Shown one piece after another: positions 1-10,622 of a DNA stretch of 64,000 nucleotides. The notes below the pieces were generated by a model. The model made no database searches. It was given only the letters and a program-made list of their open reading frames with translations, and had not been told where the DNA came from. The first letter of the stretch is position 1. Every line of letters begins with the position of its first letter. Source of the stretch: Candidatus Sumerlaeaceae bacterium. GTDB taxonomy: Bacteria; Sumerlaeota; Sumerlaeia; Sumerlaeales; Sumerlaeaceae. The position numbers were made by a program, and so were the translations under genes. The stretch lies in the NCBI GenBank assembly GCA_019695055.1, contig JAIBAT010000019.1:62001-126000 (forward strand), read 5' to 3'.

Positions 1-120
1 GGCTGGGTCCACATGGAAAACAAGGTCGAAGCCCGGCAGGCCAACCCAAGCAACAAACAGCAGGGTGATCATGGCCGCGGATACGCGACGGGTGGGATTG
101 GCGTGCTGGAAATCGACCAC
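1..120 (-). CDS. Truncated AlgJ/AlgX-like protein, N-terminus only
   Basis: An open frame starts with GTG two bases after the stop of the MBOAT gene and runs off the window edge after 40 codons. The peptide has a short basic N-terminus (residues 8-12, NPTRR) followed by one hydrophobic segment at about residues 15-35, then a polar stretch ending near HVDPA. This is the usual beginning of the membrane-anchored SGNH-like proteins (AlgJ/AlgX type) encoded just after AlgI-type MBOAT acyltransferases. The function is inferred mainly from this position, because no catalytic motif is inside the window. Such a partner would receive the acyl group across the membrane and place it on a polysaccharide. 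Confidence 0.5.
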   Translation of the reverse strand, partial: MVDFQHANPTRRVSAAMITLLFVAWVGLPGFDLVFHVDPA

Positions 121-122
121 GA

Positions 123-1625
123 CTAAAACCTGAAATAGATGAAAGGATTGTGGGAACCCGCAGAGAGGTTCACCGCCGTCAGGGCCATAAGGAGCGCGAT
201 GCCTGCGACTTTAGCTGCGTTCCACAGCAAGTAGGCCGGGGTGGGGCCCTGGTGCTGCGGCAAATGGTTCTCCATGCGGTTTCCGATCCATGGAATCCAT
301 GGAATGGATCCCAGGAACGCAGCCACGAGCACCGTGCCGACCTGCAAGTCGAAGAAGAGACCCATATTGTATACCTCGCCGGTCCCCGTCCCGAGGCCTG
401 CCATTGCCAGCAGGAACCCGCGCACCTGCGCAAGGCTGGTGGAGCGGAAGAGTACCCAACTTATCAGGACGACAAGCAGCACATAGCCATGGCGCAGCCA
501 ATTGGGGAGAGGGATGGGGCGATCATGGGGCTTTCGGCCGAAGGCACGTTCGAGAATCAGGAAAAACCCGTGAAACAATCCCCACAGCACAAAGTTCCAC
601 GCCGCGCCGTGCCAAAGGCCGCAAAGAAAGAAAACCAGCACAAGGTTGAAGCCGGTTCGCCACGGACCAAGCCGATTGCCGCCAAGGGGGATATAGAGGT
701 AATCGCGGAACCACGTGGAGAGGGAAATGTGCCAGCGCCGCCAGAAATCCGTCAGTGAGCGGGCAATGTAGGGATAGTTGAAGTTCTCGAGGAACTTGAA
801 ACCGAACATGTGCCCCATGCCGATGGCCATGTCCGAGTAACCGGAAAAATCGAAGTAGATCTGGAATGCGTAGCAAACCACGGCAAGCCAGGCCACGGGG
901 GTGGTGAGTTGATCCGGCGGGATCGCAAAGATGCGGTCAGCGGGCAGCGCGAGGGTGTTCGCAATGAGGAGCTTTTTGGCCAGCCCCACCACGAACCGGC
1001 TCACGCCGTAACCGAAACGATCAATATTGACGTGCCGCTCGCGCAGTTCCGCCGCGACGTCCACATAGCGCACAATGGGCCCCGCGACCAGTTGCTGGAA
1101 CATGGTGACGAAGCAGAAGTAGTCCACGATCCGCCGCGTGGCGCGCGTGTTCCCCATGTAAACATCGAGCGTGTAGCTCATTGTCTGGAACGTGTAGAAA
1201 CTGATCCCGAGTGGCAGCGTGACTGTGAAAGTCGGGTGCAATTGGGCACCCGCAAAACCGACCGCCGCAGCGAAGGCGTTCCAGTTGTCGACGATAAAAT
1301 AAAAATACTTAAAAAAGGCGAGGATGCCGAGATTGACCACAAGTGAGGATATGAGCGCGGCTTTCTGGCGAATTGTGCGTGGCCCGCCGGGTTCGAGCTT
1401 GGGGACTACCCCGTTGCGGACGGGGCCGGCGATGATCAACCCGACAACGTAATCCCACAACGAAATTACCAGCAAAACAGGCAGGAAGCGCAGCTCTCCC
1501 CAGCAGTAAAACCAAACGCTGACCAAGAGCAGCCAGAAATTGCGCCCGCGGGTGGGCATGAGAAAGTTGCCCGCCAGCGCAACCGGTAGGAACAAGAACA
1601 CAAAGATCGATGAGGCGAAGACCAA
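123..1625 (-). CDS. MBOAT family O-acyltransferase (AlgI-like)
   Basis: This 500-residue polytopic membrane protein has the hallmarks of the AlgI/DltB MBOAT family. It contains the DFWRRWHISLSTWFRDYLY block near the middle, followed by LCGLWHGAAWNFVLWGLFHG with the near-invariant histidine in GLWHG. AlgI-type proteins move acetyl groups across the inner membrane for O-acetylation of exopolysaccharide. The start is TTG (1623-1625), chosen because the N-terminus MVFASSIFVFLFLP matches the family and a GGAGG Shine-Dalgarno lies five bases upstream. The next gene on the same strand begins two bases after its stop and looks like the AlgJ/AlgX partner. The polysaccharide acted on is unknown. It is divergent from the transporter gene at 1831. 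Confidence 0.9.
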   Translation of the reverse strand: MVFASSIFVFLFLPVALAGNFLMPTRGRNFWLLLVSVWFYCWGELRFLPVLLVISLWDYVVGLIIAGPVRNGVVPKLEPGGPRTIRQKAALISSLVVNLGILAFFKYFYFIVDNWNAFAAAVGFAGAQLHPTFTVTLPLGISFYTFQTMSYTLDVYMGNTRATRRIVDYFCFVTMFQQLVAGPIVRYVDVAAELRERHVNIDRFGYGVSRFVVGLAKKLLIANTLALPADRIFAIPPDQLTTPVAWLAVVCYAFQIYFDFSGYSDMAIGMGHMFGFKFLENFNYPYIARSLTDFWRRWHISLSTWFRDYLYIPLGGNRLGPWRTGFNLVLVFFLCGLWHGAAWNFVLWGLFHGFFLILERAFGRKPHDRPIPLPNWLRHGYVLLVVLISWVLFRSTSLAQVRGFLLAMAGLGTGTGEVYNMGLFFDLQVGTVLVAAFLGSIPWIPWIGNRMENHLPQHQGPTPAYLLWNAAKVAGIALLMALTAVNLSAGSHNPFIYFRF

Positions 1626-1830
1626 ACCGCCCTCCGTTGGTCAGGTGCGTCCGGCAAGCCAGCCTTGGGACGGGAATTGCGACCACGCTATGGCGCCCCG
1701 GGCGGTTTTCAAGTCTCAATATCCACGCCGGGGAGGTTGGTGCGGGATTCCGGGGCTGACTGCGGTGGAATGCAGCGTGAATGCGGATTTTTGTGGTTAC
1801 GCCTCACCGATTGTGAAACCAACATCCCCC

Positions 1831-2760
1831 ATGATTGTCCGCATTGCCCATATGGCCAGCCGCTTTGTCGTGATTTGGATCCTGTTGTTTGGGGCCATCG
1901 CGCTCTTGTGGCCGTCGCCGTTTCTGCCCATCAAGGCCCACATTGATCTCCTGTTGGGAGTCGTCATGTTTGGGATGGGGATGACGCTGACCGCGGAGGA
2001 TTTTCGCCGAGTGGCGCGAACTCCCCTGGCAGTCGGAGTGGGGATCGCCGGGCAATTCGTCATCATGCCCCTCGCCGGTTTTCTCATCGCCAAGGCCCTG
2101 AATCTCCCCTGGGAAATTGCGGTCGGGGTCGTGCTGGTCGGGGTCTGCCCGTCGGGAACCGCCTCGAACGTCGTGACCTATCTCGCTGGTGCCGACGTGG
2201 CCCTGTCGGTAAGTGTCACGGCCATCAACACGATGCTTTCACCCCTGCTGACACCCCTGCTCCTGAAGCTCTTTGCCGGCGGATACGTTCAGGTGGAGGC
2301 GGTGAAGATGTTCACTAATATTTTGATGGTGGTCGTGGTGCCAGTGGTTGCGGGGCTCGCATTCAATACATTCCTGCCGCGGCTATCCAGGCGACTGACG
2401 CCGTTTTGCCCGCTCGTGTCGGTGCTGGGAATTGTGCTGATCGTGTCGTATATTATCGCGGCAAATTCCGGCCGCCTGTCCTCCTTCGGTCCGCTCGTGG
2501 TGCTCGCGGTCATTTTGCACAACACCGCGGGCTATGCCGGCGGCTATTGGTTGGCCCGTGCCGCGCGTCTCAGCGAGGCCCAGTGCCGCGCCATTGCCTT
2601 CGAGATTGGCATCCAGAACAGCGCCCTCGACATCCAGCTTGCGACTAAGTTCTATTCGGCCCATGCCGCCATGACGTTGCCCGGCGCATTTTTCAGCGTG
2701 TGGCAGAATCTCAGCGGGCCGGCACTGGCAAGCTGGTGGGCGCGAAAGAAGACCAGGTAA
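1831..2760 (+). CDS. BASS-family bile acid:sodium symporter-like transporter
   Basis: This 309-residue membrane protein has about ten hydrophobic helices and the family features GMGMTLTAEDFRR near residue 50, CPSGTASNVVTYLAGADVAL near residue 110 and FEIGIQNSALDIQLA near residue 265. These are conserved in the BASS (SBF) family, which couples sodium to uptake of organic anions such as bile acids, pantoate or keto acids. The substrate cannot be read from sequence. Length is typical. ATG at 1831 was chosen, although the frame stays open further upstream. MASRF at 1852 is an alternative start. About 205 bp separate it from the divergent MBOAT gene and should hold both promoters. Confidence 0.88.
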   Translation: MIVRIAHMASRFVVIWILLFGAIALLWPSPFLPIKAHIDLLLGVVMFGMGMTLTAEDFRRVARTPLAVGVGIAGQFVIMPLAGFLIAKALNLPWEIAVGVVLVGVCPSGTASNVVTYLAGADVALSVSVTAINTMLSPLLTPLLLKLFAGGYVQVEAVKMFTNILMVVVVPVVAGLAFNTFLPRLSRRLTPFCPLVSVLGIVLIVSYIIAANSGRLSSFGPLVVLAVILHNTAGYAGGYWLARAARLSEAQCRAIAFEIGIQNSALDIQLATKFYSAHAAMTLPGAFFSVWQNLSGPALASWWARKKTR

Positions 2761-2768
2761 ATGACCGG

Positions 2769-3461
2769 CTACTTCTGGTAGCCAAAACACGAATCAAAGT
2801 GCGCGAGAAAGAACTGCTTCTGCCCGGTAATCCATCCCTGCCCGGGCTCCGTTCTTGTCAGGATGGGGCGCAGGCATGTCGTCATCTGGAATGACACAAG
2901 CACATACACAATGAACCAGGCGGTGATGCCCCCGGGACGCTGAAACCCTTCGTGGGCCCGCAGCTCACCCGTGAAGCGAATGGCAAACATCAGCGCGGTA
3001 AACCAGATCATCAGCGTGAGCACCACCATGAACGGCAGGCTCGCCGTGGACACCGAAAAGAGCCACGCCACCGGCGCCAGCCCGATGAGCAGGATTCCCA
3101 CCATGGCAAGGGCCGCCGACCCAAGCATCAAGGTTTGGCGAAACGAGAGATAGGCCCCGCCCACCGCGCTAAACACATAAAGGCTGGGCAGGCAGATCAC
3201 AAGGGACGCATAGGCAATGGCCGCCGATTTCAGGGCCGCCACACCCGCCACCGGCCATCCGCCAAAGAGCCCGACAGCGAACCCAAAGAAGGCATGGAAG
3301 AGTCCCGCAAAAACCAGAAGAAGAGCAATGGTGTTGGGTGCGCCCTTGTCCCCCGCAATGGCGGCCGCCACCGAGGCCGGGGCCTTGAGCAGGCCGGCCA
3401 GCATCGCCATGGGCTTGGACGGAATGAAGGGCTCCGCCGCCACTTGTGATTCTGGGTTCAT
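2769..3461 (-). CDS. Polytopic membrane protein of unknown function, paralogue B
   Basis: This 230-residue protein has roughly five to six membrane segments and a short N-terminal cytoplasmic tail. I do not recognise a named family. Near the C-terminus the last helix carries QMTTCLRPIL. The protein encoded immediately upstream has QMAWILRPFV at the equivalent place, so the two are probably tandem paralogues. The start codon lies one base after the stop of that upstream gene, so they form one transcription unit, probably translationally coupled. The gene converges with the BASS transporter, whose stop is only eight bases away. A Yip1-like or permease-like role is possible but not shown. Confidence 0.8.
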   Translation of the reverse strand: MNPESQVAAEPFIPSKPMAMLAGLLKAPASVAAAIAGDKGAPNTIALLLVFAGLFHAFFGFAVGLFGGWPVAGVAALKSAAIAYASLVICLPSLYVFSAVGGAYLSFRQTLMLGSAALAMVGILLIGLAPVAWLFSVSTASLPFMVVLTLMIWFTALMFAIRFTGELRAHEGFQRPGGITAWFIVYVLVSFQMTTCLRPILTRTEPGQGWITGQKQFFLAHFDSCFGYQK

Positions 3462-3462
3462 C

Positions 3463-4170
3463 CTATAATCCTCCCCGCAATAAGTTGGGAATTACATCGC
3501 CAAAAACAAATTCATAGAAATTCCTGTCGAGACAATCCGGCCGCATGAAAGCCACATCGTAAAAAGGGCTCCCGACGAACGGGCGCAGGATCCACGCCAT
3601 CTGGCAGCCCACGAAGGCCGACGTCCCGAGCCACGCCACGAACAGCAGCCCTACCGGGCACCCCGGATTCACCATCGTCCGCAGACCGCCCAGCATCGCG
3701 GCATATCCCGCCACCCCGGCAACCGCCAATATCAGGATATGGGTGGTGAGCATAAAGTTGTGCGCGTAGCGCAACTCCGAATCCGTGCCCGCCGCGGGCG
3801 CCCCGGAAATCATAAAAAAGAAGGACACGGGCGCCAGGGCCAGCAAAATCCAGGACGTAATGGACATGGAGGCAAAGACCACGAGCAGGGTGGCCTTGAA
3901 ACTGAGCCCGGCCCGCAGCAGCGAAGCCAGCATCCAGTTGAAAACGGAGACGATCGCCGTCGTGGCAAGAAAAAGCAGCGGCAGCTTGATGGCGACGTAG
4001 AGCGAGAGGACTGGTGAACGCCACCCCGCCAGGACAGCCCCGTAGATCGCACAGCCCGGCACAATAAATGCCGCCAGAGCCAGCAAGTCATCCCACCCGA
4101 GGCGGCCGTCACGGGCCACCGCCCAAAAGTTGTTACGGTTGGCGAGCAGCTTTGCGGGTGAGAGGCTCAT
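3463..4170 (-). CDS. Polytopic membrane protein of unknown function, paralogue A
   Basis: First gene of a two-gene unit with the gene at 2769-3461. It encodes 235 residues with about six hydrophobic segments (starting near residues 27, 50, 90, 135, 165 and 185). The N-terminus contains WAVARDGRLGWDDLLALA, a polar amphipathic lead-in before the first helix. The QMAWILRPFVGSPFYDVAF stretch in and after the last helix shares the QMxxxLRP pattern with its neighbour. No catalytic residues or substrate-binding motifs are apparent. The adjacency and shared motif suggest that the two proteins form a heteromeric membrane complex, which is inference only. Confidence 0.8.
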   Translation of the reverse strand: MSLSPAKLLANRNNFWAVARDGRLGWDDLLALAAFIVPGCAIYGAVLAGWRSPVLSLYVAIKLPLLFLATTAIVSVFNWMLASLLRAGLSFKATLLVVFASMSITSWILLALAPVSFFFMISGAPAAGTDSELRYAHNFMLTTHILILAVAGVAGYAAMLGGLRTMVNPGCPVGLLFVAWLGTSAFVGCQMAWILRPFVGSPFYDVAFMRPDCLDRNFYEFVFGDVIPNLLRGGL

Positions 4171-4258
4171 CGCAGACTAAGACAACGCCCGGCGCGATAA
4201 GTTGTTTGTCAATTTAGTCACGGTATTTGCCGTGCCCATGGTATGCCCTGTCGATGGA

Positions 4259-6013
4259 TCATTGCTGTGGCTTAATCTGGGTCGCCAGCTTCTCAAAGCG
4301 TGGCCTTTGATAGGGATCAATTTCGTAACACTTCTCAAAGGCCGCCCCGGCCTTTTCCTGTTTCCCCTCGGCGAGGTAGACAAGTCCCCGATAACCATAA
4401 GCCTCCGCACAGCGGGGATTGAGTTTGATGGCTTGGTTAAAATCCTCGTGGGCTCCGGAAAAATTTCCTGCAAGGCGGCGGACGTCGCCACGACAAACGA
4501 ACGAACCCGAATTGTGAGGCAAGAGACGCATCACTATGCTGGTTTCCTGGTCTGCGGCAAGGAGGTCACCCATCTGTCCCAAGGTGCCGGCAAGTTCCCC
4601 CCGGGCTGCGGCCTCCGTATCTGCGTCCCGGGACAGGCTAAGCGCCATTTCAAACGCTGACCTTGCCGCTGCAAGGCTACCTCGCCAAAAATATGCCCCC
4701 CCAAGGCCCATTTGCAGGTGAGGGATTAACTCTCGTGGAGGAGAACTGTCCAGGGCTCGCCGGAAAGCCCCTTCCTCATTAGCAAAATCATTGGTGTGCC
4801 CGAAAACCATTCCCATTGTGCTTAGTGCATAGGCATTATCTGGCTCCATTTTGAGCACCGTGTCCGCATCCTGTCGGGCCTTTTCAATTTCATGGAGGGC
4901 AAGGTAGGCGGCGGCCCGCAGGAGCAGGTAGGAGATATTGTCTGGCTCCTCAGTCAGGCATTCATTGATATCGGCAAGCGCGTCCGCTGGTTGTTCCATG
5001 TAAAGATTGGTGGAGGCGCGGGCAAACAGGACAGATGCCTCGTATTGAGGTCCGGCAAGGGACCTGGCTCTGCTGAAATCCGCCAAAGCCGAAGAACGGT
5101 TTCCCATATGCGCATGAACCCGACCGCGCTGCAAATATCCTTCAAACAAGCCCGGATCGAGGGTAATGCTTCTCGTCGCATCCGTGAGCGCTTCGTTATA
5201 CTGTCCCTTAGCCATCAGCAGGCGGCTCCGAACTTCGTGGTTCTGTGCGTTTGCCTCTTCCAGTTCAAGAGCCTGGTTGATGTCCGCCAGTGCATCGTCT
5301 ATTTCATAAAGCTCGATCTTGCTCGCGGCGCGCAAAGCCCACACGTCCGGATTATTCGGAACAAGGTCGATGGCGTCGGTGCAGTCACCAACGGCACTTT
5401 GATAGTCCTTTTTCCGGAAATATGCGTAAGCTCGTCCGCTAAAGGCGGATGCCTCGCCAGGGTTAAGATTGATCACCTCTGAGAAAAGGCTGATGGCCGA
5501 ATCAAATTCGCCGCGGAAAATACAGGCCTCCGCCGTATTCAGATAGTCATTCAGGTTCTGGATGGGGTTGGACCGAAAGGCGACAGGAACCCCGTGGAGT
5601 AGATAACCTGATATGATAGCCAATAGAACTGCCACCACTACCAGAAAAGCAATTTTCCGTGGGTTAAACCAGGGCTCCGGGGGCAGATTGGTTGAAAACG
5701 ATTCGACGGCCGAATAGTCCGGATCTGACGGGAATTCAGTATCGCCTTCGCCCGATCTCATTGATCTAAGGATCTCGGACAAGATCTCTTTGGCGCTCTC
5801 GGACTCCGATGGCATAACTTGGATTTCAACCGGCCCGCCCGCAGGGTTGTTGCCTGACCCGACCGTTCCCATGCCGAATACAGCGTGCGACCCTTCGCCT
5901 TTGAGGAAGAAACGGATGCCGGCATCATCAAGTGCGGCTCTTGCAAGACTTAATGCCACAAGGTCGCCGCTCTGGAAAATTGTAACGAGATCGCTGTCTG
6001 GATCGCGATTCAT
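4259..6013 (-). CDS. DUF2007-domain TPR membrane protein
   Basis: This 584-residue protein has three parts. Residues 1-75 resemble DUF2007 (putative signal-transducing protein), beginning DLVTIFQSGDLVALSLARA and including a glycine-rich loop. A single membrane helix follows at about residues 123-145 (AFLVVVAVLLAIISGYLLHG). The rest is a long array of tetratricopeptide repeats, with typical A-x-Y-F-R and G-x-A-Y-x-x-x-x-D pairs such as AFSGRAYAYFRKKDYQSAVG. The TPR part would face the periplasm if DUF2007 is cytoplasmic. TPR arrays bind other proteins, but partners are unknown. It is divergent from the GH99-like gene. The ATG start is supported by the complete DUF2007 N-terminus. Confidence 0.85.
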   Translation of the reverse strand: MNRDPDSDLVTIFQSGDLVALSLARAALDDAGIRFFLKGEGSHAVFGMGTVGSGNNPAGGPVEIQVMPSESESAKEILSEILRSMRSGEGDTEFPSDPDYSAVESFSTNLPPEPWFNPRKIAFLVVVAVLLAIISGYLLHGVPVAFRSNPIQNLNDYLNTAEACIFRGEFDSAISLFSEVINLNPGEASAFSGRAYAYFRKKDYQSAVGDCTDAIDLVPNNPDVWALRAASKIELYEIDDALADINQALELEEANAQNHEVRSRLLMAKGQYNEALTDATRSITLDPGLFEGYLQRGRVHAHMGNRSSALADFSRARSLAGPQYEASVLFARASTNLYMEQPADALADINECLTEEPDNISYLLLRAAAYLALHEIEKARQDADTVLKMEPDNAYALSTMGMVFGHTNDFANEEGAFRRALDSSPPRELIPHLQMGLGGAYFWRGSLAAARSAFEMALSLSRDADTEAAARGELAGTLGQMGDLLAADQETSIVMRLLPHNSGSFVCRGDVRRLAGNFSGAHEDFNQAIKLNPRCAEAYGYRGLVYLAEGKQEKAGAAFEKCYEIDPYQRPRFEKLATQIKPQQ

Positions 6014-6149
6014 TTTGCCTATTGATTATGTCGCCGAATGCCAACTCGCAAGGCAATTGCGGCGACTCATCGAGGAGGTTCGCTTTCCATTGCGCTAGAG
6101 TTATTGATACCGTTCCCTATCGCCATGATATGGAAATGGGTGGTATGAA

Positions 6150-7931
6150 GTGCATCGAGTTTACCTAGTTACAGTCGCGTTGCTTATCCTTGGAGTGGCG
6201 TCACCCGCCGCGCCCCCCAGTGCGCCCATTGACCTCATGGCCGATACCTGGTCCGCGACCGATGCGTATGGTCGCTCGCTTCCCATGGGAGGCGAGGTTC
6301 GCGCTCCCCAGCCCAACAAGACTGTCGGAATGTTCTATTTCCTCTGGCACGAGCCGCCGGCAAAAGGCGGGGGAGGGCGGGCCGTTTACGACATCTCCAA
6401 ACTTCTAACGCTTAATCCCGCGAACCCGGCTTGGGGGCCGGTCCATGCGTTTCATCATTGGGGCGAATCGGAATTGGGCTATTACACACTGGACGACGAC
6501 TACGTAATTCGTCGCCACGCGCAACTGCTCTCGGAGGCGGGCGTCGACGTGTTGATCCTCGACGCGACAAACGCCTTTACCTACACGCCCATGTACATGA
6601 ACCTGTGCCAGGTGCTTGCAAAAATGCGGAGTGAGGGACTGCAGACGCCGCAAATCGCCTTCATCGTTTACAATGGCGACTGGGCAGGAACCGTTCGGCG
6701 CATCCATTCCGAACTGTACGCAAAAAACCTTTACCCCGAACTTTGGTTCCGGTGGAAGGGAAAACCTCTCATTCTGGCACCCCTCAAAGGTTTCCCGCCG
6801 GAACTGGCACCGTTCTTCTCCATTCGCGAATCCTGGGCCTGGAACCAGGCGCCGTGGTTTGGCGATGGCAAGGATCGGTGGCCGTGGCTGGATCATTGGC
6901 CCCAGAAGTTCGGATGGCACGAGGACCCGAAGAGACCCGAAGAAGTGGCGGTCTGCGTCGCGCAGCATCCCAACTCCAACATCGGCCGTAGCTTCCACTC
7001 GAAGCGCCAGCCACCGCCGGGCAAGGAGCAAACAACCGCCGGCCTTTGTTTTGAGGAGCAATGGAAGCGCGCTTTGGCGATCGATCCCGAGTTTGTGTTT
7101 GTCACCGGATGGAACGAATGGATCGCCCAGCGTTTCGTGAGTGCAAACGGTGGCGACCATTTTCTCGGCAAGACTTTGCCTCCGGGCGGCACTTTTTTTG
7201 TCGACCTGTACAACCAGGAATTCAGCCGCGACCTCGAACCCATGCGAGGCGGGCACGGCGATGCTTACTACTACCAGCTTGTGGACAACGTGCGCCGGTA
7301 CAAGGGAGCCCGGCCCGTGCCCGTCGCTGGTGCGCCCGCTGCTATCAACATGGACGGGCGATTCGAAGATTGGAAAGCCGTCACTCCCGAATTTCGCGAT
7401 GCCCCCGGCGACACGGTGCACCGTGATCATGGCGGCTGGGCGCCAGGCCTGCGCTATGTCGACAACTCAGGCCGGAACGACATCATCCTGTCCAAGGTGG
7501 CCCACGACAACAAGACAGTCAGTTTCTACGCACAGACCAGGGCGCCGCTGACGCCGATTTCCGGGCCCAACTGGATGGTGCTATTTATCGATGCGGACGC
7601 AAACGCGGCCACGGGTTGGCATGGGTATGAATACCGTTTGAATGCCCGGGTGGCCGGCCCGACGACCACCTCCCTCGAACAATGGGTGCCCGCCAGTGCC
7701 AACAAGCCGGGTGCATGGTCACCGCCTGGGCAGATTGCCTATAGCGCAGCCGGCAACGAACTGGAGATCTCCGTCCCGAGAGTATTACCAGGCCTGACCC
7801 CCGCCGCACCTCTGCGATTTGATTTTCACTGGGCCGACAATCCCACAAGTCTGGACGATTACGACGCGCTGATCACTTCCGGCGACAACGCTCCCAATCG
7901 GCGTTTCAATTACAGGTTCATCGGAAAATAG
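6150..7931 (+). CDS. Secreted GH99/GH71-like glycan-active protein with C-terminal beta-sandwich domain
   Basis: This 593-residue exported protein starts with GTG and has a signal peptide ending near SPAAPPSA. Residues 60-380 resemble the GH99/GH71-like (WbsX-type) family: TVGMFYFLWHEPP at the first strand, then GVDVLILDATNAFTYTPMY, WFRWKGKPLILAP and FVFVTGWNEWIAQRF. These correspond to the strands of a TIM barrel. Residues 405-590 start with AAINMDGRFEDWKAVTPEF, typical of a CBM9-like or DOMON-like sandwich that binds sugars. GH99 enzymes cleave alpha-mannosides, but these distant bacterial members are mostly uncharacterised and I cannot assign catalytic residues. No other polysaccharide genes adjoin it. 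The start is uncertain by a few codons. Confidence 0.78.
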   Translation: MHRVYLVTVALLILGVASPAAPPSAPIDLMADTWSATDAYGRSLPMGGEVRAPQPNKTVGMFYFLWHEPPAKGGGGRAVYDISKLLTLNPANPAWGPVHAFHHWGESELGYYTLDDDYVIRRHAQLLSEAGVDVLILDATNAFTYTPMYMNLCQVLAKMRSEGLQTPQIAFIVYNGDWAGTVRRIHSELYAKNLYPELWFRWKGKPLILAPLKGFPPELAPFFSIRESWAWNQAPWFGDGKDRWPWLDHWPQKFGWHEDPKRPEEVAVCVAQHPNSNIGRSFHSKRQPPPGKEQTTAGLCFEEQWKRALAIDPEFVFVTGWNEWIAQRFVSANGGDHFLGKTLPPGGTFFVDLYNQEFSRDLEPMRGGHGDAYYYQLVDNVRRYKGARPVPVAGAPAAINMDGRFEDWKAVTPEFRDAPGDTVHRDHGGWAPGLRYVDNSGRNDIILSKVAHDNKTVSFYAQTRAPLTPISGPNWMVLFIDADANAATGWHGYEYRLNARVAGPTTTSLEQWVPASANKPGAWSPPGQIAYSAAGNELEISVPRVLPGLTPAAPLRFDFHWADNPTSLDDYDALITSGDNAPNRRFNYRFIGK

Positions 7932-7939
7932 AAAAACCT

Positions 7940-8290
7940 CTAAAAGTTCCGTGGATTGTCAATACTGGGAATGCCCAATGCCACGCATAGCGCATTTTCC
8001 AGCAGGTGAATTTTCGCAGGGCCCAGTCTCCCAACAAAATCAGTCAGTTTCGATTTCGGAATGCTGATAAGCTCATCACAGTGGATACTTGACGAATGCT
8101 TCAAGCCTTCAGCTGGCCCGACCGGGACTTCCGTCGCCAGACCGTGACCCACACTGTACACCGGCGCACAGACCACAGTGGAGAAGCCAGATTGTATCAG
8201 AACCTGTCGGCTAACAATAACAAACACCCGGTGCCGCTTTGGGTCCCGGGAGTTGGGTTTGGGGACTCGATAGAGTTCACCGCGATTCAA
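7940..8290 (-). CDS. MazF/PemK-family endoribonuclease toxin
   Basis: This 116-residue protein begins [10 protein letters not shown], the standard first strand of MazF toxins. It continues with [25 protein letters not shown] and [16 protein letters not shown], matching the conserved core of the fold. MazF toxins cut mRNA at short motifs and are neutralised by the antitoxin encoded just upstream. The start is TTG, and it overlaps the antitoxin stop in the tetranucleotide TTGA, so translation is probably coupled. This start gives exactly the family N-terminus and no ATG is available nearby. Both genes are likely repressed by the antitoxin. The toxin appears intact. Confidence 0.9.
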   Translation of the reverse strand: MNRGELYRVPKPNSRDPKRHRVFVIVSRQVLIQSGFSTVVCAPVYSVGHGLATEVPVGPAEGLKHSSSIHCDELISIPKSKLTDFVGRLGPAKIHLLENALCVALGIPSIDNPRNF

Positions 8291-8520
8291 ATGGGGACTT
8301 GGTACTCCAGGGTATCCAGCGCTTCCTCATTGAGTCGGTCTACATTCGCGTTAATGATTCCGAGATCACGGGCATCCAACTCTTCCCGTGACAGCCGGCC
8401 AAGGTAATCCGACACCGCGCACTCGATGAACTCCGACCGGTTTGATTTGATTCGCTTTGCTCTTCGGTCAATTTGCCGTAGCAAATTCGTTGAAAGGGAA
8501 ACTGATGTTTTGGTTTTCAT
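8287..8520 (-). CDS. Ribbon-helix-helix antitoxin of the MazEF-like pair
   Basis: This 77-residue protein starts [20 protein letters not shown], the beta strand and first helix of ribbon-helix-helix (CopG/MazE-type) DNA-binding proteins. [14 protein letters not shown] follows as the second helix. The C-terminal half (from [11 protein letters not shown]) would wrap around and inhibit the toxin. I chose ATG at 8520 because it puts the ribbon at the N-terminus. An in-frame start at 8553 adds eleven residues with no family match. It is the first gene of a two-gene operon with the MazF-like toxin. The short upstream gap includes CCACC/GGTGG half-sites that could be an operator, which is speculative. 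Confidence 0.85.
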   Translation of the reverse strand: MKTKTSVSLSTNLLRQIDRRAKRIKSNRSEFIECAVSDYLGRLSREELDARDLGIINANVDRLNEEALDTLEYQVPI

Positions 8521-8570
8521 ACCACCAAAGTAATACCGCGGTGGCTTCCGCAATGTTCAGTAGTTTTGCC

Positions 8571-10466
<1,896 letters not shown>

Positions 10467-10622
10467 AGAGACTTGTTATTGCCGCAACGTTTGAATGTTC
10501 GGACCCAACTTCATGGGAGTCCGGCTGAATCCGCAGTCCCGGAAGCCCTTAAAAAAGCATTCGACTCCGCTAAATTGGGGGTGTCCGGTTCACCAACCCA
10601 AACAATGCACAGGACAAGTGTG

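Noticed and set aside
1540..1830. Extended N-terminus of the BASS transporter
   Set aside because: The extra sequence overlaps the MBOAT start, lacks family similarity, and ATG 1831 begins directly before the first helix.
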